This document shows positions 1 to 8,134 of a stretch of 64,000 bases of DNA, piece by piece. Location: the NCBI RefSeq assembly GCF_050908845.1, contig NZ_CP194171.1, forward strand, positions 1,178,001 to 1,242,000. The letters run 5' to 3'. The notes below the pieces were generated by a model. That model was not told the origin of the DNA. It saw only the letters and a program-made list of their open reading frames with translations, and did not search any database. Positions within the stretch are counted from its first letter, which is position 1. Each line of letters starts with the position of its first letter. The translations under genes were made by a program, and so were the position numbers. This DNA comes from Marinobacterium_D sp050908845. Lineage in GTDB: Bacteria; Pseudomonadota; Gammaproteobacteria; Pseudomonadales; Balneatricaceae.

Positions 1-2
1 GC

Positions 3-593
3 GAAGGTATCGATGGCTCCGATGTGTTGCGCCGCCTGAGGCTGCAAGAAGGAGAGTTCTTTGTGGTGAGCGCCCACCGGGAAGAAAATGTCGATTCCGA
101 GAAAAACTTCCTGGCCCTGGTAGACACTCTGAATGCCATTTCTGAGCAATACGGCTATCCCGTGATAGTCTCTACCCATCCACGCACACAAAAGCGCGTG
201 GACTCGTCGGGTGTGACTTTCCATGAAAACGTGCGCCTGCTGAAACCGCTGGGCTTCAAGGATTACAACAAGCTGCAGTTGAGCGCCAAAGCGGTGTTGT
301 CCGACAGCGGGACTATTAGCGAGGAAGCTTCCATCCTTAATTTCCCCGCCCTGAACATCCGTGAAGCTCATGAGCGCCCTGAGGGTATGGAAGAAACTGC
401 CGCCATGATGGTGGGCCTGAACACTGAGCGCGTACTTCAGGGACTGGTCATACTGGAAAACCAGTGCCGGGGTACCGATCGCTCCATGCGGCTGGTGGAA
501 GATTACAGCATGCCGAATGTTGCAGAGAAGGTGGTACGCATTATTCATAGTTATCGGGATTATGTGATGCAAACCGTATGGAAGCATTATTGA
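3..593 (+). CDS. wecB: UDP-N-acetylglucosamine 2-epimerase (non-hydrolysing), C-terminal part
   Basis: The reading frame is open from the left edge of the window, so the N-terminal half and start codon are missing; about 196 residues are present. The visible part contains the family motif SAHREEN, the later stretch VSTHPRTQKR, and the active-site region LSDSGTISEE, all typical of non-hydrolysing UDP-GlcNAc 2-epimerases. These enzymes make UDP-ManNAc in the cytoplasm for surface polysaccharide or enterobacterial-common-antigen-like glycans. The next gene starts 11 bases downstream on the same strand, so the two are probably cotranscribed within a polysaccharide locus. The symbol is by family; a capsule- or O-antigen-specific name could apply. 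Confidence 0.9.
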   Translation, partial: EGIDGSDVLRRLRLQEGEFFVVSAHREENVDSEKNFLALVDTLNAISEQYGYPVIVSTHPRTQKRVDSSGVTFHENVRLLKPLGFKDYNKLQLSAKAVLSDSGTISEEASILNFPALNIREAHERPEGMEETAAMMVGLNTERVLQGLVILENQCRGTDRSMRLVEDYSMPNVAEKVVRIIHSYRDYVMQTVWKHY

Positions 594-603
594 GGGGCGT
601 TCT

Positions 604-1791
604 TTGAAGGTTCTTGCCATACACCGCTTTTACTGGCCCGACACGCCACCCTATGCCTCAATGTTGCGAACGATTGTGCGGCAGTGGGTGAATGATGGCC
701 ATGAAGTTCACGTTCTCTCTTCTCAACCTTCATACAAGTCTGGCGTTAAGAACGAGAAGCAACCACGAAGGCAGGTTGTTGACCGTACGCAGGTGATTCG
801 TTTGAACCTGCCCACTGAAGCCGGAAAACCTTTGGTTCGAATCTTTAATGCCTTGCGCCTGGGTGCCGGGATATTTTGGCAGGCGCTGGTAAAAGAGCGT
901 TATGACGTGATTATGGTGTCCACTTCGCCTCCCGTTCTGGGGGGCTGGTTTTCTGCTGTCATAGCAAAGCTGACAGGCGCTCGATTTATTTACCATTGCA
1001 TGGATATACATCCAGAAATTGGCCGTATCTCGGGTGAATTTCGTAATCCGAGAGTTTTCTCTCTTTTGTCTCGGATGGACAAATGGACTTGTGCTCAGGC
1101 GCAGCCTGTTGTGGTTTTGTCTGATGATATGGCTGAAAGCTTGGCTGGCAGAGCGCCTGAAAATCCACCTGAAACTGCTGTGATTAATAACTTCAGCTTA
1201 CCTTCGGAAAGTTTAAGGCAGGCGGCTTTACCTTTCTCTTGGCCCAGTGAGCCCTTTATTTTGCTCTTTGCCGGTAATATTGGGCGCTTTCAGGGACTGG
1301 ACACGTTGGTCGATGCTATAGCTCTCTTGCGTGATCGAGCAGATATTCGCTTGGTGATGATGGGAGACGGTAGCGAAAAGAATCGTTTGTCTGACAAAGC
1401 GAACCACGTTGGCGCCAGGGTAACTTTTTGGGGGCATCAGCCTGTAGAAGTTGCTAAGGCCGCAATGGCAAAAGCTGACTTAGGCTTTGTAAGTCTGGTG
1501 TCTGAGCTTTATCGATACGCTTATCCGAGTAAAACCATGACTTACCTGGAACAAGGTTGCCCGGTTTTAGTCGCGGCTGAAGTGGATAGCTGTCTTGCTC
1601 GGGATATTACAGAGAGCGGTGCAGGTTTGGCCGTCAAGAATGGCGATGTTAAAGAGCTTGCTAATGCGATTTCATCTTTGGCAAACCAGCCTGAGCGGAC
1701 TGATGCTATGAAAAAATGCGCCAAAGGGTTTTCTGAAAGTGCATTTTCCACCGATGTTGTCTTGGCTGAATGGTCTTCTCTTTTGAAATAA
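604..1791 (+). CDS. Glycosyltransferase family 4 protein
   Basis: This 395-residue protein begins with a TTG codon. It has the two-domain GT-B layout: an N-terminal acceptor domain (MKVLAIHRFYWPDTPP) and a C-terminal nucleotide-sugar domain with FAGNIGRFQGLDTL and the later EQGCPVLVAAE region that resembles the GT4 donor-binding motif. It resembles WbuB/WcaI-like transferases that extend O-antigen or capsule repeat units at the inner membrane. The donor and acceptor cannot be told from sequence. Its base composition is visibly more AT-rich than that of the housekeeping genes downstream, as is common for horizontally exchanged O-antigen genes. It lies between the 2-epimerase and a sulfotransferase on the same strand. 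Confidence 0.85.
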   Translation: MKVLAIHRFYWPDTPPYASMLRTIVRQWVNDGHEVHVLSSQPSYKSGVKNEKQPRRQVVDRTQVIRLNLPTEAGKPLVRIFNALRLGAGIFWQALVKERYDVIMVSTSPPVLGGWFSAVIAKLTGARFIYHCMDIHPEIGRISGEFRNPRVFSLLSRMDKWTCAQAQPVVVLSDDMAESLAGRAPENPPETAVINNFSLPSESLRQAALPFSWPSEPFILLFAGNIGRFQGLDTLVDAIALLRDRADIRLVMMGDGSEKNRLSDKANHVGARVTFWGHQPVEVAKAAMAKADLGFVSLVSELYRYAYPSKTMTYLEQGCPVLVAAEVDSCLARDITESGAGLAVKNGDVKELANAISSLANQPERTDAMKKCAKGFSESAFSTDVVLAEWSSLLK

Positions 1792-1805
1792 ATTTGGACG
1801 TTTGA

Positions 1806-2663
1806 GTGAGTCATAAGGATGTTATTATTGTTGGAGCCCCGCGCTCGGGCACCAACATGCTACGCGATGTTTTAACCTCTTTTGAGGGCATATCCACCTG
1901 GCCCTGTGATGAAATTAACTATATATGGCGCCATGGAAATGTTCGGTATCCTTCCGATGAGATACCCGCTGGCAACGCCTCACCATCGATTAAGAGCTAC
2001 ATACAACAGCGCTTCACTGATATTGCCAAAAAATACGATGCTGATGTTGTTGTCGAAAAGACCTGTGCCAACTCCCTGAGAGTGCCCTTTGTCGATGCAG
2101 TACTACCGAATGCCAAGTACATCTTCATCTATCGCGATGGGATTGATGCGATGGGCTCGGCAAGAGAGCGTTGGACGGCAGAGCTGGATATCCCCTACAT
2201 ATTGAAAAAGGTGCGGTTCGTGCCGAAGACAGACCTGCCTTATTACGCGTTCCGCTATTTATGGGCACGGGTTTACCGCTTGATATCGCGGGAGAAGCGC
2301 CTCGCCTTCTGGGGGCCAGCATTGGATGGTATGCAGGATATCCTGCAAAACCATACCTTGAATGAGGTGTGTGCCTTGCAGTGGCAGCGTTGTGTGGATA
2401 ATGCGGAGCAAGCGTTCGCAGCCATGCCTGCAGATAAGGTGATCCGTGTTCGGTATGAAGACTTTGTGCGTGAGCCAGCGCGAGAGTTGGCCGCTCTTCT
2501 CAGGTTTATGGGGCAAGAGGTTGATGACGGCAAGATAGCCAAGGCGGTCGGAGGCGTCTCGTCACGCAGCCTGGGCAAGGGCCGCAAAGCTCTTGGGCAG
2601 CAGGAGGTCGCTCATCTCGAAGCGCTGGTAGGGGATACGTTAAAGCGTTATGACTACCTTTGA
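1806..2663 (+). CDS. Sulfotransferase family protein (PAPS-dependent)
   Basis: A GTG-initiated protein of 285 residues. The N-terminus carries the 5'-phosphosulfate-binding loop GAPRSGTNMLRD, followed by a VVEKT segment and a 3'-phosphate-binding region with YRDGIDAMGSARERW. This is the standard PAPS sulfotransferase layout. In this setting it probably sulfates a sugar of the surface polysaccharide or a lipid-linked precursor, a modification frequent in marine bacteria. That target is inference from neighbours. The 3' end overlaps the following sugar transferase gene by 14 bases, which supports cotranscription and translational coupling. Confidence 0.85.
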   Translation: MSHKDVIIVGAPRSGTNMLRDVLTSFEGISTWPCDEINYIWRHGNVRYPSDEIPAGNASPSIKSYIQQRFTDIAKKYDADVVVEKTCANSLRVPFVDAVLPNAKYIFIYRDGIDAMGSARERWTAELDIPYILKKVRFVPKTDLPYYAFRYLWARVYRLISREKRLAFWGPALDGMQDILQNHTLNEVCALQWQRCVDNAEQAFAAMPADKVIRVRYEDFVREPARELAALLRFMGQEVDDGKIAKAVGGVSSRSLGKGRKALGQQEVAHLEALVGDTLKRYDYL

Positions 2664-3276
2664 TTCGTACTCGAATGGCTTGAGCCGCTGTCAGGCTATC
2701 CGCAAACGGCTATTTGATCTGCTTGTTTCAGCTGCGGGGTTGATTTTTCTCTGGTGGCTGATTCTTCTAGCCTGGATCGCTGCAAGCGTTGATACACGCT
2801 CCAACGGCTTTTTCATCCAGAAAAGAGTTGGGCGTAACGGCAAGGTTTTTAGTGTGGTGAAGATCAAGACCATGCGTCCGGTAGCATCTATCGATACAAC
2901 GGTGACAACCAAAGGGGATCCCCGCATTACGCCCTTGGGTGCTTTCTACCGCCGTACCAAGATTGATGAACTGCCCCAGCTGTGGAACGTGTTACTTGGT
3001 CAGATGAGTTTTGTAGGACCAAGGCCTGATGTGCCAGGTTTTGCTGACAGGCTGCAAGGGGAAGAGCGGGCGATGTTGTCTGTTCGGCCTGGCATAACGG
3101 GGCCCGCGACATTGAAATACCGTGATGAAGAAGCATTGCTGGCCGCGCAAAAAGATCCAGAGGCCTACAATCGGGAGGTGATCTGGCCCGATAAGGTTAG
3201 GATCAATCTGGACTATATCCGTCACTGGTCGCTGCGTCGTGACCTTCACTATATTTTGAAAACGGTAGTGCACTAA
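2650..3276 (+). CDS. Initiating sugar-phosphate transferase (WcaJ/PglC-type bacterial sugar transferase)
   Basis: This 208-residue protein is the short form of the bacterial sugar transferase family. One hydrophobic segment near residues 20-42 is followed by the catalytic domain with FIQKRVGRNGK, KIKTM, TKIDELPQLWNVL and SFVGPRPDVP, all hallmark motifs. Enzymes of this family move a sugar 1-phosphate from a UDP-sugar to undecaprenyl phosphate at the inner membrane, starting repeat-unit assembly. The short length suggests a PglC/WbaP-core monotopic enzyme without the extra N-terminal helices of WcaJ. Its start lies inside the sulfotransferase gene and the aminotransferase gene begins immediately after its stop. 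Confidence 0.88.
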   Translation: MTTFDSYSNGLSRCQAIRKRLFDLLVSAAGLIFLWWLILLAWIAASVDTRSNGFFIQKRVGRNGKVFSVVKIKTMRPVASIDTTVTTKGDPRITPLGAFYRRTKIDELPQLWNVLLGQMSFVGPRPDVPGFADRLQGEERAMLSVRPGITGPATLKYRDEEALLAAQKDPEAYNREVIWPDKVRINLDYIRHWSLRRDLHYILKTVVH

Positions 3277-4473
3277 ATGTTGAACGGTCCTTTTTCACCT
3301 TGGCCCAGCTTTTCTGAAGAAGAGGGCGATGCCGTCAGGGATGTGCTGCTGAGTAACCGGGTTAATTACTGGACAGGTGAAGAGGGGAGGCAGTTCGAGC
3401 GTGAGTTCGCCGATTATTTCGGTTCGGAGTACGCGGTGACCGTTGCAAACGGCACGGTGGCATTGGATCTGGCCCTCAAGGTGCTCGGTATCGGCCAGGG
3501 TGATAGGGTAGATGAGGTAATTGTTACCTCCCGTACATTCATCGCCTCTGTGTCCAGTGTGGTGAACGCTGGTGCAGTGCCGGTATTCGCGGATGTGGAC
3601 AGGGATAGCCAGAATATTACAGCCGAGACTATCGCTCAGGTTTTGACAACGCGGACACGTGCCATTGTTTGCGTGCATCTAGCAGGTTGGCCCTGTGATA
3701 TGGATCCGATCATGGAGTTGGCGCGGGAGCATGGCCTGTATGTGATCGAGGATTGTGCCCAGGCGCACGGTGCCCTCTACAAGGGGCGAAGCGTTGGTTC
3801 AATCGGTCACATAGGCTGCTGGTCATTCTGTCAGGACAAGATTATGTCTACCGGCGGAGAGGGCGGCATGGTCACCACCAATGATAAGCAGCTGTGGCAG
3901 ACGATGTGGGGATACAAGGATCACGGTAAAAGCTGGTCTGCTGTCTATGAACGTCAGCATCCGCCTGGTTTTCGCTGGTTGCATGAGTCTTTCGGTACTA
4001 ACTGGCGCATGACTGAGATGCAGGCTGCTATCGGTAGGATCCAGCTAAGGCGGATGCCCGAATGGCACACTAGGCGTTTGACCAATGCGGAGAAGATCTG
4101 GGGAGCAGCCAGGCTGTTACCAGGACTCAGGGTGCCGGATATTCCAGCTACTATCGAGCATGCTGCGTATAAATGTTATCTCTTTCTGGATGCGCAGAAG
4201 TTTGCCGCTTATAACGATATCGGAGAAGTTCGAGATCGGATCATGAACGTGATGATCTCCCAGGGCATACCTTGTTTTTCTGGGTCCTGCTCTGAGGTGT
4301 ATCTGGAAAAGGCATTCGACGATACGGGGTACCGTCCGAACTCGCCACTGCCCGTCGCTCATGAACTGGGTGAGACCAGTCTGATGTTCCTGGTTCATCC
4401 GACCTTGACGAATGTGGAGATTGACAAAACGATCAATGTTCTCAAACAGGTGATGGCTGAGGTAACAGAGTGA
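3277..4473 (+). CDS. DegT/DnrJ/EryC1/StrS family aminotransferase
   Basis: This 398-residue PLP-dependent sugar aminotransferase has the family signatures NGTVALDLALKVL, EDCAQAHGA and the PLP-lysine segment SFCQDKIMSTGGEGGM. Such enzymes aminate a 4-keto (or 3-keto) nucleotide sugar using glutamate. Here the downstream 4,6-dehydratase is the obvious source of the keto sugar, which suggests a 4-amino-4,6-dideoxyhexose such as a bacillosamine- or perosamine-type residue. The exact sugar is inference. The gene starts directly after the stop of the sugar transferase and its last bases overlap the start of the dehydratase gene. Confidence 0.9.
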   Translation: MLNGPFSPWPSFSEEEGDAVRDVLLSNRVNYWTGEEGRQFEREFADYFGSEYAVTVANGTVALDLALKVLGIGQGDRVDEVIVTSRTFIASVSSVVNAGAVPVFADVDRDSQNITAETIAQVLTTRTRAIVCVHLAGWPCDMDPIMELAREHGLYVIEDCAQAHGALYKGRSVGSIGHIGCWSFCQDKIMSTGGEGGMVTTNDKQLWQTMWGYKDHGKSWSAVYERQHPPGFRWLHESFGTNWRMTEMQAAIGRIQLRRMPEWHTRRLTNAEKIWGAARLLPGLRVPDIPATIEHAAYKCYLFLDAQKFAAYNDIGEVRDRIMNVMISQGIPCFSGSCSEVYLEKAFDDTGYRPNSPLPVAHELGETSLMFLVHPTLTNVEIDKTINVLKQVMAEVTE

Positions 4474-6455
4474 TAGATGGTCTGCCGACAAACTCTGCCC
4501 ATCACCGTGTTCTTACGCTGAACCGCACGGCCAAAAAGCTGATCATGGTGTTTGCGGATCTGGTCGCCTTGCCTTTGGCGTTGTGGTCCTCCTATGCATT
4601 GCGTCTTGCTGACTGGTGGCCGACCGATTTCCTGGCCGCCGGTTGGTGGCTGTTTCTTTTTACACCGCTGCTGGGTGTACTCATCTTTATCCGCTTGGGT
4701 CTCTACCGCGCCGTCGTTCACTTTATGGGTGCCCAGGCCATAGGAGCTGTCGCCAAGGGTGTGGTGCTGCTGGCAATAGGCATGTGGGCGGCGGCCTATC
4801 TTTCGCATATTGATCAGTTCCCGCGTTCAGTGCCGATCATCTTTGCGTTGGTGGCGCTGGTATACGTGGGCGGCAGCCGCCTGTTGGTGAGGAACTACTA
4901 TCACTCTTTACAGCGGCACTATGCCAACAAATCGCCAGTACTGATCTACGGGGCAGGTAGTTCCGGCGTTCAGTTGGCCAGTTCCTTTGTCAGCGGCGGC
5001 GAGTTTGAGGCGGTGGGTTTTCTGGATGACGATAAGTCCCTTTGGAAGGGGAGTGTAGGGGGGATGCCGGTATACCCGCCTCAATCACTGGGGCAGTTGA
5101 TTGATGAGCTTAAGATTTCCCATGTGCTGTTGGCGCTGCCATCGGTCAGTATCAAACAGCGGCGAAGGATACTGGAGCGGCTGGCAGAATATCCGGTTAG
5201 AATTAAAACGGTGCCGTCGATGATGGAGATTATCGGTGGTGCGGCGATGGACGCGCTGAGGGATGTGGATCCCGAAGATCTGCTGGGACGTGATTCGGTG
5301 CCGCCGAAGCCCGAGCTTATTGCGGGTAGCCTGAGGAACAAAACTGTTCTCGTCAGTGGTGCCGGTGGCTCTATTGGTTCGGAGATCTGTCGTCAGGCGC
5401 TGGTGAACAATCCTAAAGCGCTGATCCTCTATGAAGTGAGTGAATACGCACTCTATTCCATTGAGCAGGAACTCAGCTCGCTTATCAGTGATCAGGAGCT
5501 GGATATACCGCTCTATCCCGTGCTGGGTTCGGTTGCCGATGCTAACCGCGTTGCCAACACGCTGGATTACTTCAAGGTGGACACTATTTACCATGCAGCT
5601 GCCTATAAGCATGTGCCCCTGGTAGAGCACAATGTGCTGGAGGGTGTGCGCAACAATGTGCTGGGTACACGGGTGCTGGCGGAAAAGGCGCTGGAAGCCG
5701 GCGTCGAACGCTTTGTGCTGATATCCACTGACAAGGCTGTGCGGCCGACCAATGTAATGGGCGCAACCAAGCGAATGGCCGAGTTGATTCTGCAGGATCT
5801 GGCGGCGACTAATCCGGCAACCACCTTTTCCATGGTGCGCTTCGGTAATGTGCTGGGATCTTCTGGGTCTGTCGTGCCGCTGTTCCGGCGGCAGATCGAG
5901 ACTGGCGGCCCGGTTACCGTCACCCATTCAGAGATTACCCGCTTCTTCATGACGATCCCGGAAGCCGCCTCGCTTGTGATTCAGGCTGGCACGATGGCCC
6001 AGGGGGGCGAGATTTTTGTTCTCGATATGGGCAGCCCTGTGCGCATCGTCGATCTGGCCCGCCGCATGATCAAACTGATGGGGCATGAGATCCGCAATGA
6101 AGCAACACCGGGCGGTGATATTGAAATCGTTTTTTCCGGGCTGCGTCCAGGGGAGAAACTGTACGAAGAGCTGCTGATTGGTGAGGACGTGGTCGGTACC
6201 GATCACCCGAAGATCATGCGTGCGCGGGAGGAGAAGCTTGCTGCAGACGACTTGGCGGACCTGCTGCTTGCCATGGAACAGGCACTGGCAGCGGGTAGCG
6301 GCGAAGAGGCCCGTACCCTGCTGCAGCAGGCGGTCAGTGGCTTTGTACCCTCATCGCCGATTGTCGATTGGTTGCATGTAGAGCGAGCAGTCAATGAGCC
6401 AGGCTCCAAATCAGCGGTCATTCTTCCCTTGGGAGCACGAGCGCCAAAAGCGTGA
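4470..6455 (+). CDS. Membrane-anchored nucleoside-diphosphate-sugar 4,6-dehydratase (WbpM/PglF/CapD type)
   Basis: This 661-residue protein begins with GTG overlapping the previous stop codon. About four transmembrane helices occupy residues 20-140. A CoA-binding-like Rossmann segment follows (LIYGAGSSGVQLA), and then the catalytic short-chain domain with VSGAGGSIGSEICRQ and the STDKAVRPTNVMGATK active-site stretch. In this stretch a methionine stands where SDR enzymes usually have tyrosine, which is normal for the WbpM/PglF class. It should dehydrate UDP-GlcNAc (or UDP-ManNAc-type sugars) to a 4-keto-6-deoxy sugar, feeding the aminotransferase just upstream. It is the last gene of the plus-strand polysaccharide string. 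Confidence 0.9.
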   Translation: MIDGLPTNSAHHRVLTLNRTAKKLIMVFADLVALPLALWSSYALRLADWWPTDFLAAGWWLFLFTPLLGVLIFIRLGLYRAVVHFMGAQAIGAVAKGVVLLAIGMWAAAYLSHIDQFPRSVPIIFALVALVYVGGSRLLVRNYYHSLQRHYANKSPVLIYGAGSSGVQLASSFVSGGEFEAVGFLDDDKSLWKGSVGGMPVYPPQSLGQLIDELKISHVLLALPSVSIKQRRRILERLAEYPVRIKTVPSMMEIIGGAAMDALRDVDPEDLLGRDSVPPKPELIAGSLRNKTVLVSGAGGSIGSEICRQALVNNPKALILYEVSEYALYSIEQELSSLISDQELDIPLYPVLGSVADANRVANTLDYFKVDTIYHAAAYKHVPLVEHNVLEGVRNNVLGTRVLAEKALEAGVERFVLISTDKAVRPTNVMGATKRMAELILQDLAATNPATTFSMVRFGNVLGSSGSVVPLFRRQIETGGPVTVTHSEITRFFMTIPEAASLVIQAGTMAQGGEIFVLDMGSPVRIVDLARRMIKLMGHEIRNEATPGGDIEIVFSGLRPGEKLYEELLIGEDVVGTDHPKIMRAREEKLAADDLADLLLAMEQALAAGSGEEARTLLQQAVSGFVPSSPIVDWLHVERAVNEPGSKSAVILPLGARAPKA

Positions 6456-6509
6456 TACATTGACGCCCATATCTGTTGCGGTTCTGCGTGGCTGGAATTC
6501 CCAACAGGC

Positions 6510-7580
6510 TCACGGCGCCTTTGGTTTACAGCGATTCCGGATCGCCATACGTACCAGTGCGATCATAATGCCCATCATCCCGCCTAAGACCGTTGCCAAC
6601 GCAACGATCAACAGCTTCTTCGGTTTGATCGGTTTGTCATCTGGCAGAGCTTCAAGGTCCACACGTACAGGCTGAATACTCTCAGGATCCACCTTGAGCG
6701 CTTCAAGCAGGTTTTTCTGCAGCTCAAGGTTGGTCAGGTCAGGGATAAACGCTTCATTCTTGCGACGCTCGCTAATAGCTGCGATTTCTGCTTCCAATGC
6801 GTTAGAGCCCAGACGATACAGGCGGCGGATTTCATCAACCATCATGTTGCTCTGTTCGTCGATCACAGTATCTGTGCGCAGAGGCTCGGTCAGCTTAAGT
6901 GATTGGGCGATGCTGAGCGCTTCGGTCAGTTTGTTCAGCTCAGTGTCGATCTGAGACTGGTAAATCATACGACGGCTCTGGATATCCTGTTCCAGCTTAT
7001 TAACGCGGGACTGGATCTCTTCACGCAGGTCGGCAGCAAGGTTTTCGCGGGATTGCTCTGCCGTGATGCGGACATATTCATTAGCCCATTGTGCAGCAGG
7101 TTGGGCAGCATCGGTTTTAACGCTGACGCTGGCGGTGTTGCCATCCTTTTTGGGTGGGCTGACGCTGATAGCCTCGTTAAACAGTTTCCAGGCTTCGACC
7201 GCGTTGCCATCGGTTTTCTCCAGGAAATGCTGCTGTACATCAGGCTGGTTAAACAGCGCCTGTCTGGCGGTATTGGACTGTAATGTCTGCAGAAAATAGT
7301 CGAAAACCGAACGAGTGGAGTAGTCGGCAGCGGACTCATCAACCAGCTTTAGCTTGTTGAGTTCTGCCATGTTTTTGCTGGATGGCGGCAGCAGATAGGC
7401 CGTGGATTGATAAGTTGGAGTGGCAAGCAGGGCATAGGCCGCACCGCAAGCCGCAACGATCAGCGTGACCAGAATAATGAGCAGCTTCTGCTTCCAGAGG
7501 TTTTCTATCAGTTCGAACAGGTCGATCTCATCATCTGCATAGGAGCGTTGCGGAGGGCTGTTATCGGCGGGTGACTGCAT
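6510..7580 (-). CDS. wzz: Wzz-family polysaccharide chain-length determinant protein
   Basis: This 356-residue protein has a short cytoplasmic N-terminus with the DEIDLFELIENLWKQK motif, a first transmembrane helix near residues 32-52, a long periplasmic coiled region, and a second helix near the C-terminus (LIVALATVLGGMMGIMIALV). This is the polysaccharide co-polymerase class 1 layout. Wzz proteins set the modal length of O-antigen made by Wzy in the inner membrane. It is transcribed toward the polysaccharide operon and converges with the dehydratase gene. An AAGGA ribosome site precedes the ATG. Its own promoter should lie in the 7581-7931 spacer. Confidence 0.88.
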   Translation of the reverse strand: MQSPADNSPPQRSYADDEIDLFELIENLWKQKLLIILVTLIVAACGAAYALLATPTYQSTAYLLPPSSKNMAELNKLKLVDESAADYSTRSVFDYFLQTLQSNTARQALFNQPDVQQHFLEKTDGNAVEAWKLFNEAISVSPPKKDGNTASVSVKTDAAQPAAQWANEYVRITAEQSRENLAADLREEIQSRVNKLEQDIQSRRMIYQSQIDTELNKLTEALSIAQSLKLTEPLRTDTVIDEQSNMMVDEIRRLYRLGSNALEAEIAAISERRKNEAFIPDLTNLELQKNLLEALKVDPESIQPVRVDLEALPDDKPIKPKKLLIVALATVLGGMMGIMIALVRMAIRNRCKPKAP

Positions 7581-7931
7581 CGATATTCCTTTATAGATCG
7601 GGCCTGTATAGAGAGCGGCAGTATAACGTTACTTTCGGACTGAATCAGCAGTCTGAGGTTGATCGGTAGCCGTGACGCGATTGTCTGTCCGTGTTGGCAG
7701 GGTATTAACCCGATGAGCTCTCATCGCATATTCTGCCCGCTCAGCACATTGAATCACTCCAGGGACAATATCAATCTCGGTTGTTGCGGCGGAGGCGGCA
7801 CGGGAAGAGCTTTATTGGCGGTAGAAACGGAAGAAAAGTCTTTAGTGTTTAGCGAATAGGCCGGCGCGGATATGAGGAATGCCGGAAGCGCTGATCCAAT
7901 TGATTTGGGTTGCTTTGGGAACGGAAGGAGG
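7581..7931. other. Intergenic spacer upstream of wzz
   Basis: No credible gene is seen in these about 350 bases. The stretch should hold the wzz promoter. One short palindrome is visible, CGATGAG-CT-CTCATCG at 7711-7726, preceded by GGGTATTAACCC at 7700-7711. Either could be an operator or simply chance; no partner copy was found elsewhere in the window. Confidence 0.4.
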
Positions 7932-8008
7932 TGGTGGGCCCAGCAGGACTTGAACCTGCGACCAATGGATTATGAGTCCACTGCTCTGACCAACTGAGCT
8001 ATAGGCCC
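7932..8008 (-). tRNA. tRNA-Ile2 (anticodon CAU, lysidine-type)
   Basis: On the minus strand the 77-base sequence folds as a tRNA with an encoded CCA end. The acceptor stem pairs GGGCCTA with TGGGCCC, the D arm reads AGCTCAG, the anticodon loop reads CTCATAA, and the T arm has GGTTCAAGTCC. The anticodon is CAU, so initiator Met, elongator Met and Ile2 must be separated. The TTGGTCGC and GGTTCAAGTCC context matches the E. coli ileX type rather than elongator tRNA-Met. The C34 would be modified to lysidine by TilS to read AUA. A position just downstream of rpoD is familiar for this tRNA in related gammaproteobacteria. Confidence 0.85.
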
Positions 8009-8087
8009 GTAAAGCGAGCGCCAATGATACCGGGGTGGTGTGGTCGGCGCAATATGTTGAATTGAAAGGGAAGCTGGTGTCGAGAAT

Positions 8088-8113
8088 GATCGCGACGAGG
8101 GCGTCGCTCCTAC
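8088..8113. repeat. REP-like palindrome copy 1
   Basis: This short imperfect palindrome has the form ATCGCGACGAGGGCGTCGC followed by TCCTAC. The same element recurs with small changes at 13183, 14390, 32611 and, more diverged, at 13121 and 32671. All copies are intergenic, as expected for REP sequences. This one lies between rpoD and the tRNA gene. Confidence 0.7.
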
Positions 8114-8134
8114 TGGAGGACGCCCTGTGTCGTG

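Noticed and set aside
7932..8008. tRNA-Met for the CAU anticodon tRNA
   Set aside because: The T arm, variable region and acceptor stem resemble the Ile2 (lysidine) tRNA more than elongator Met. It is not an initiator because it lacks the three G-C pairs in the anticodon stem.
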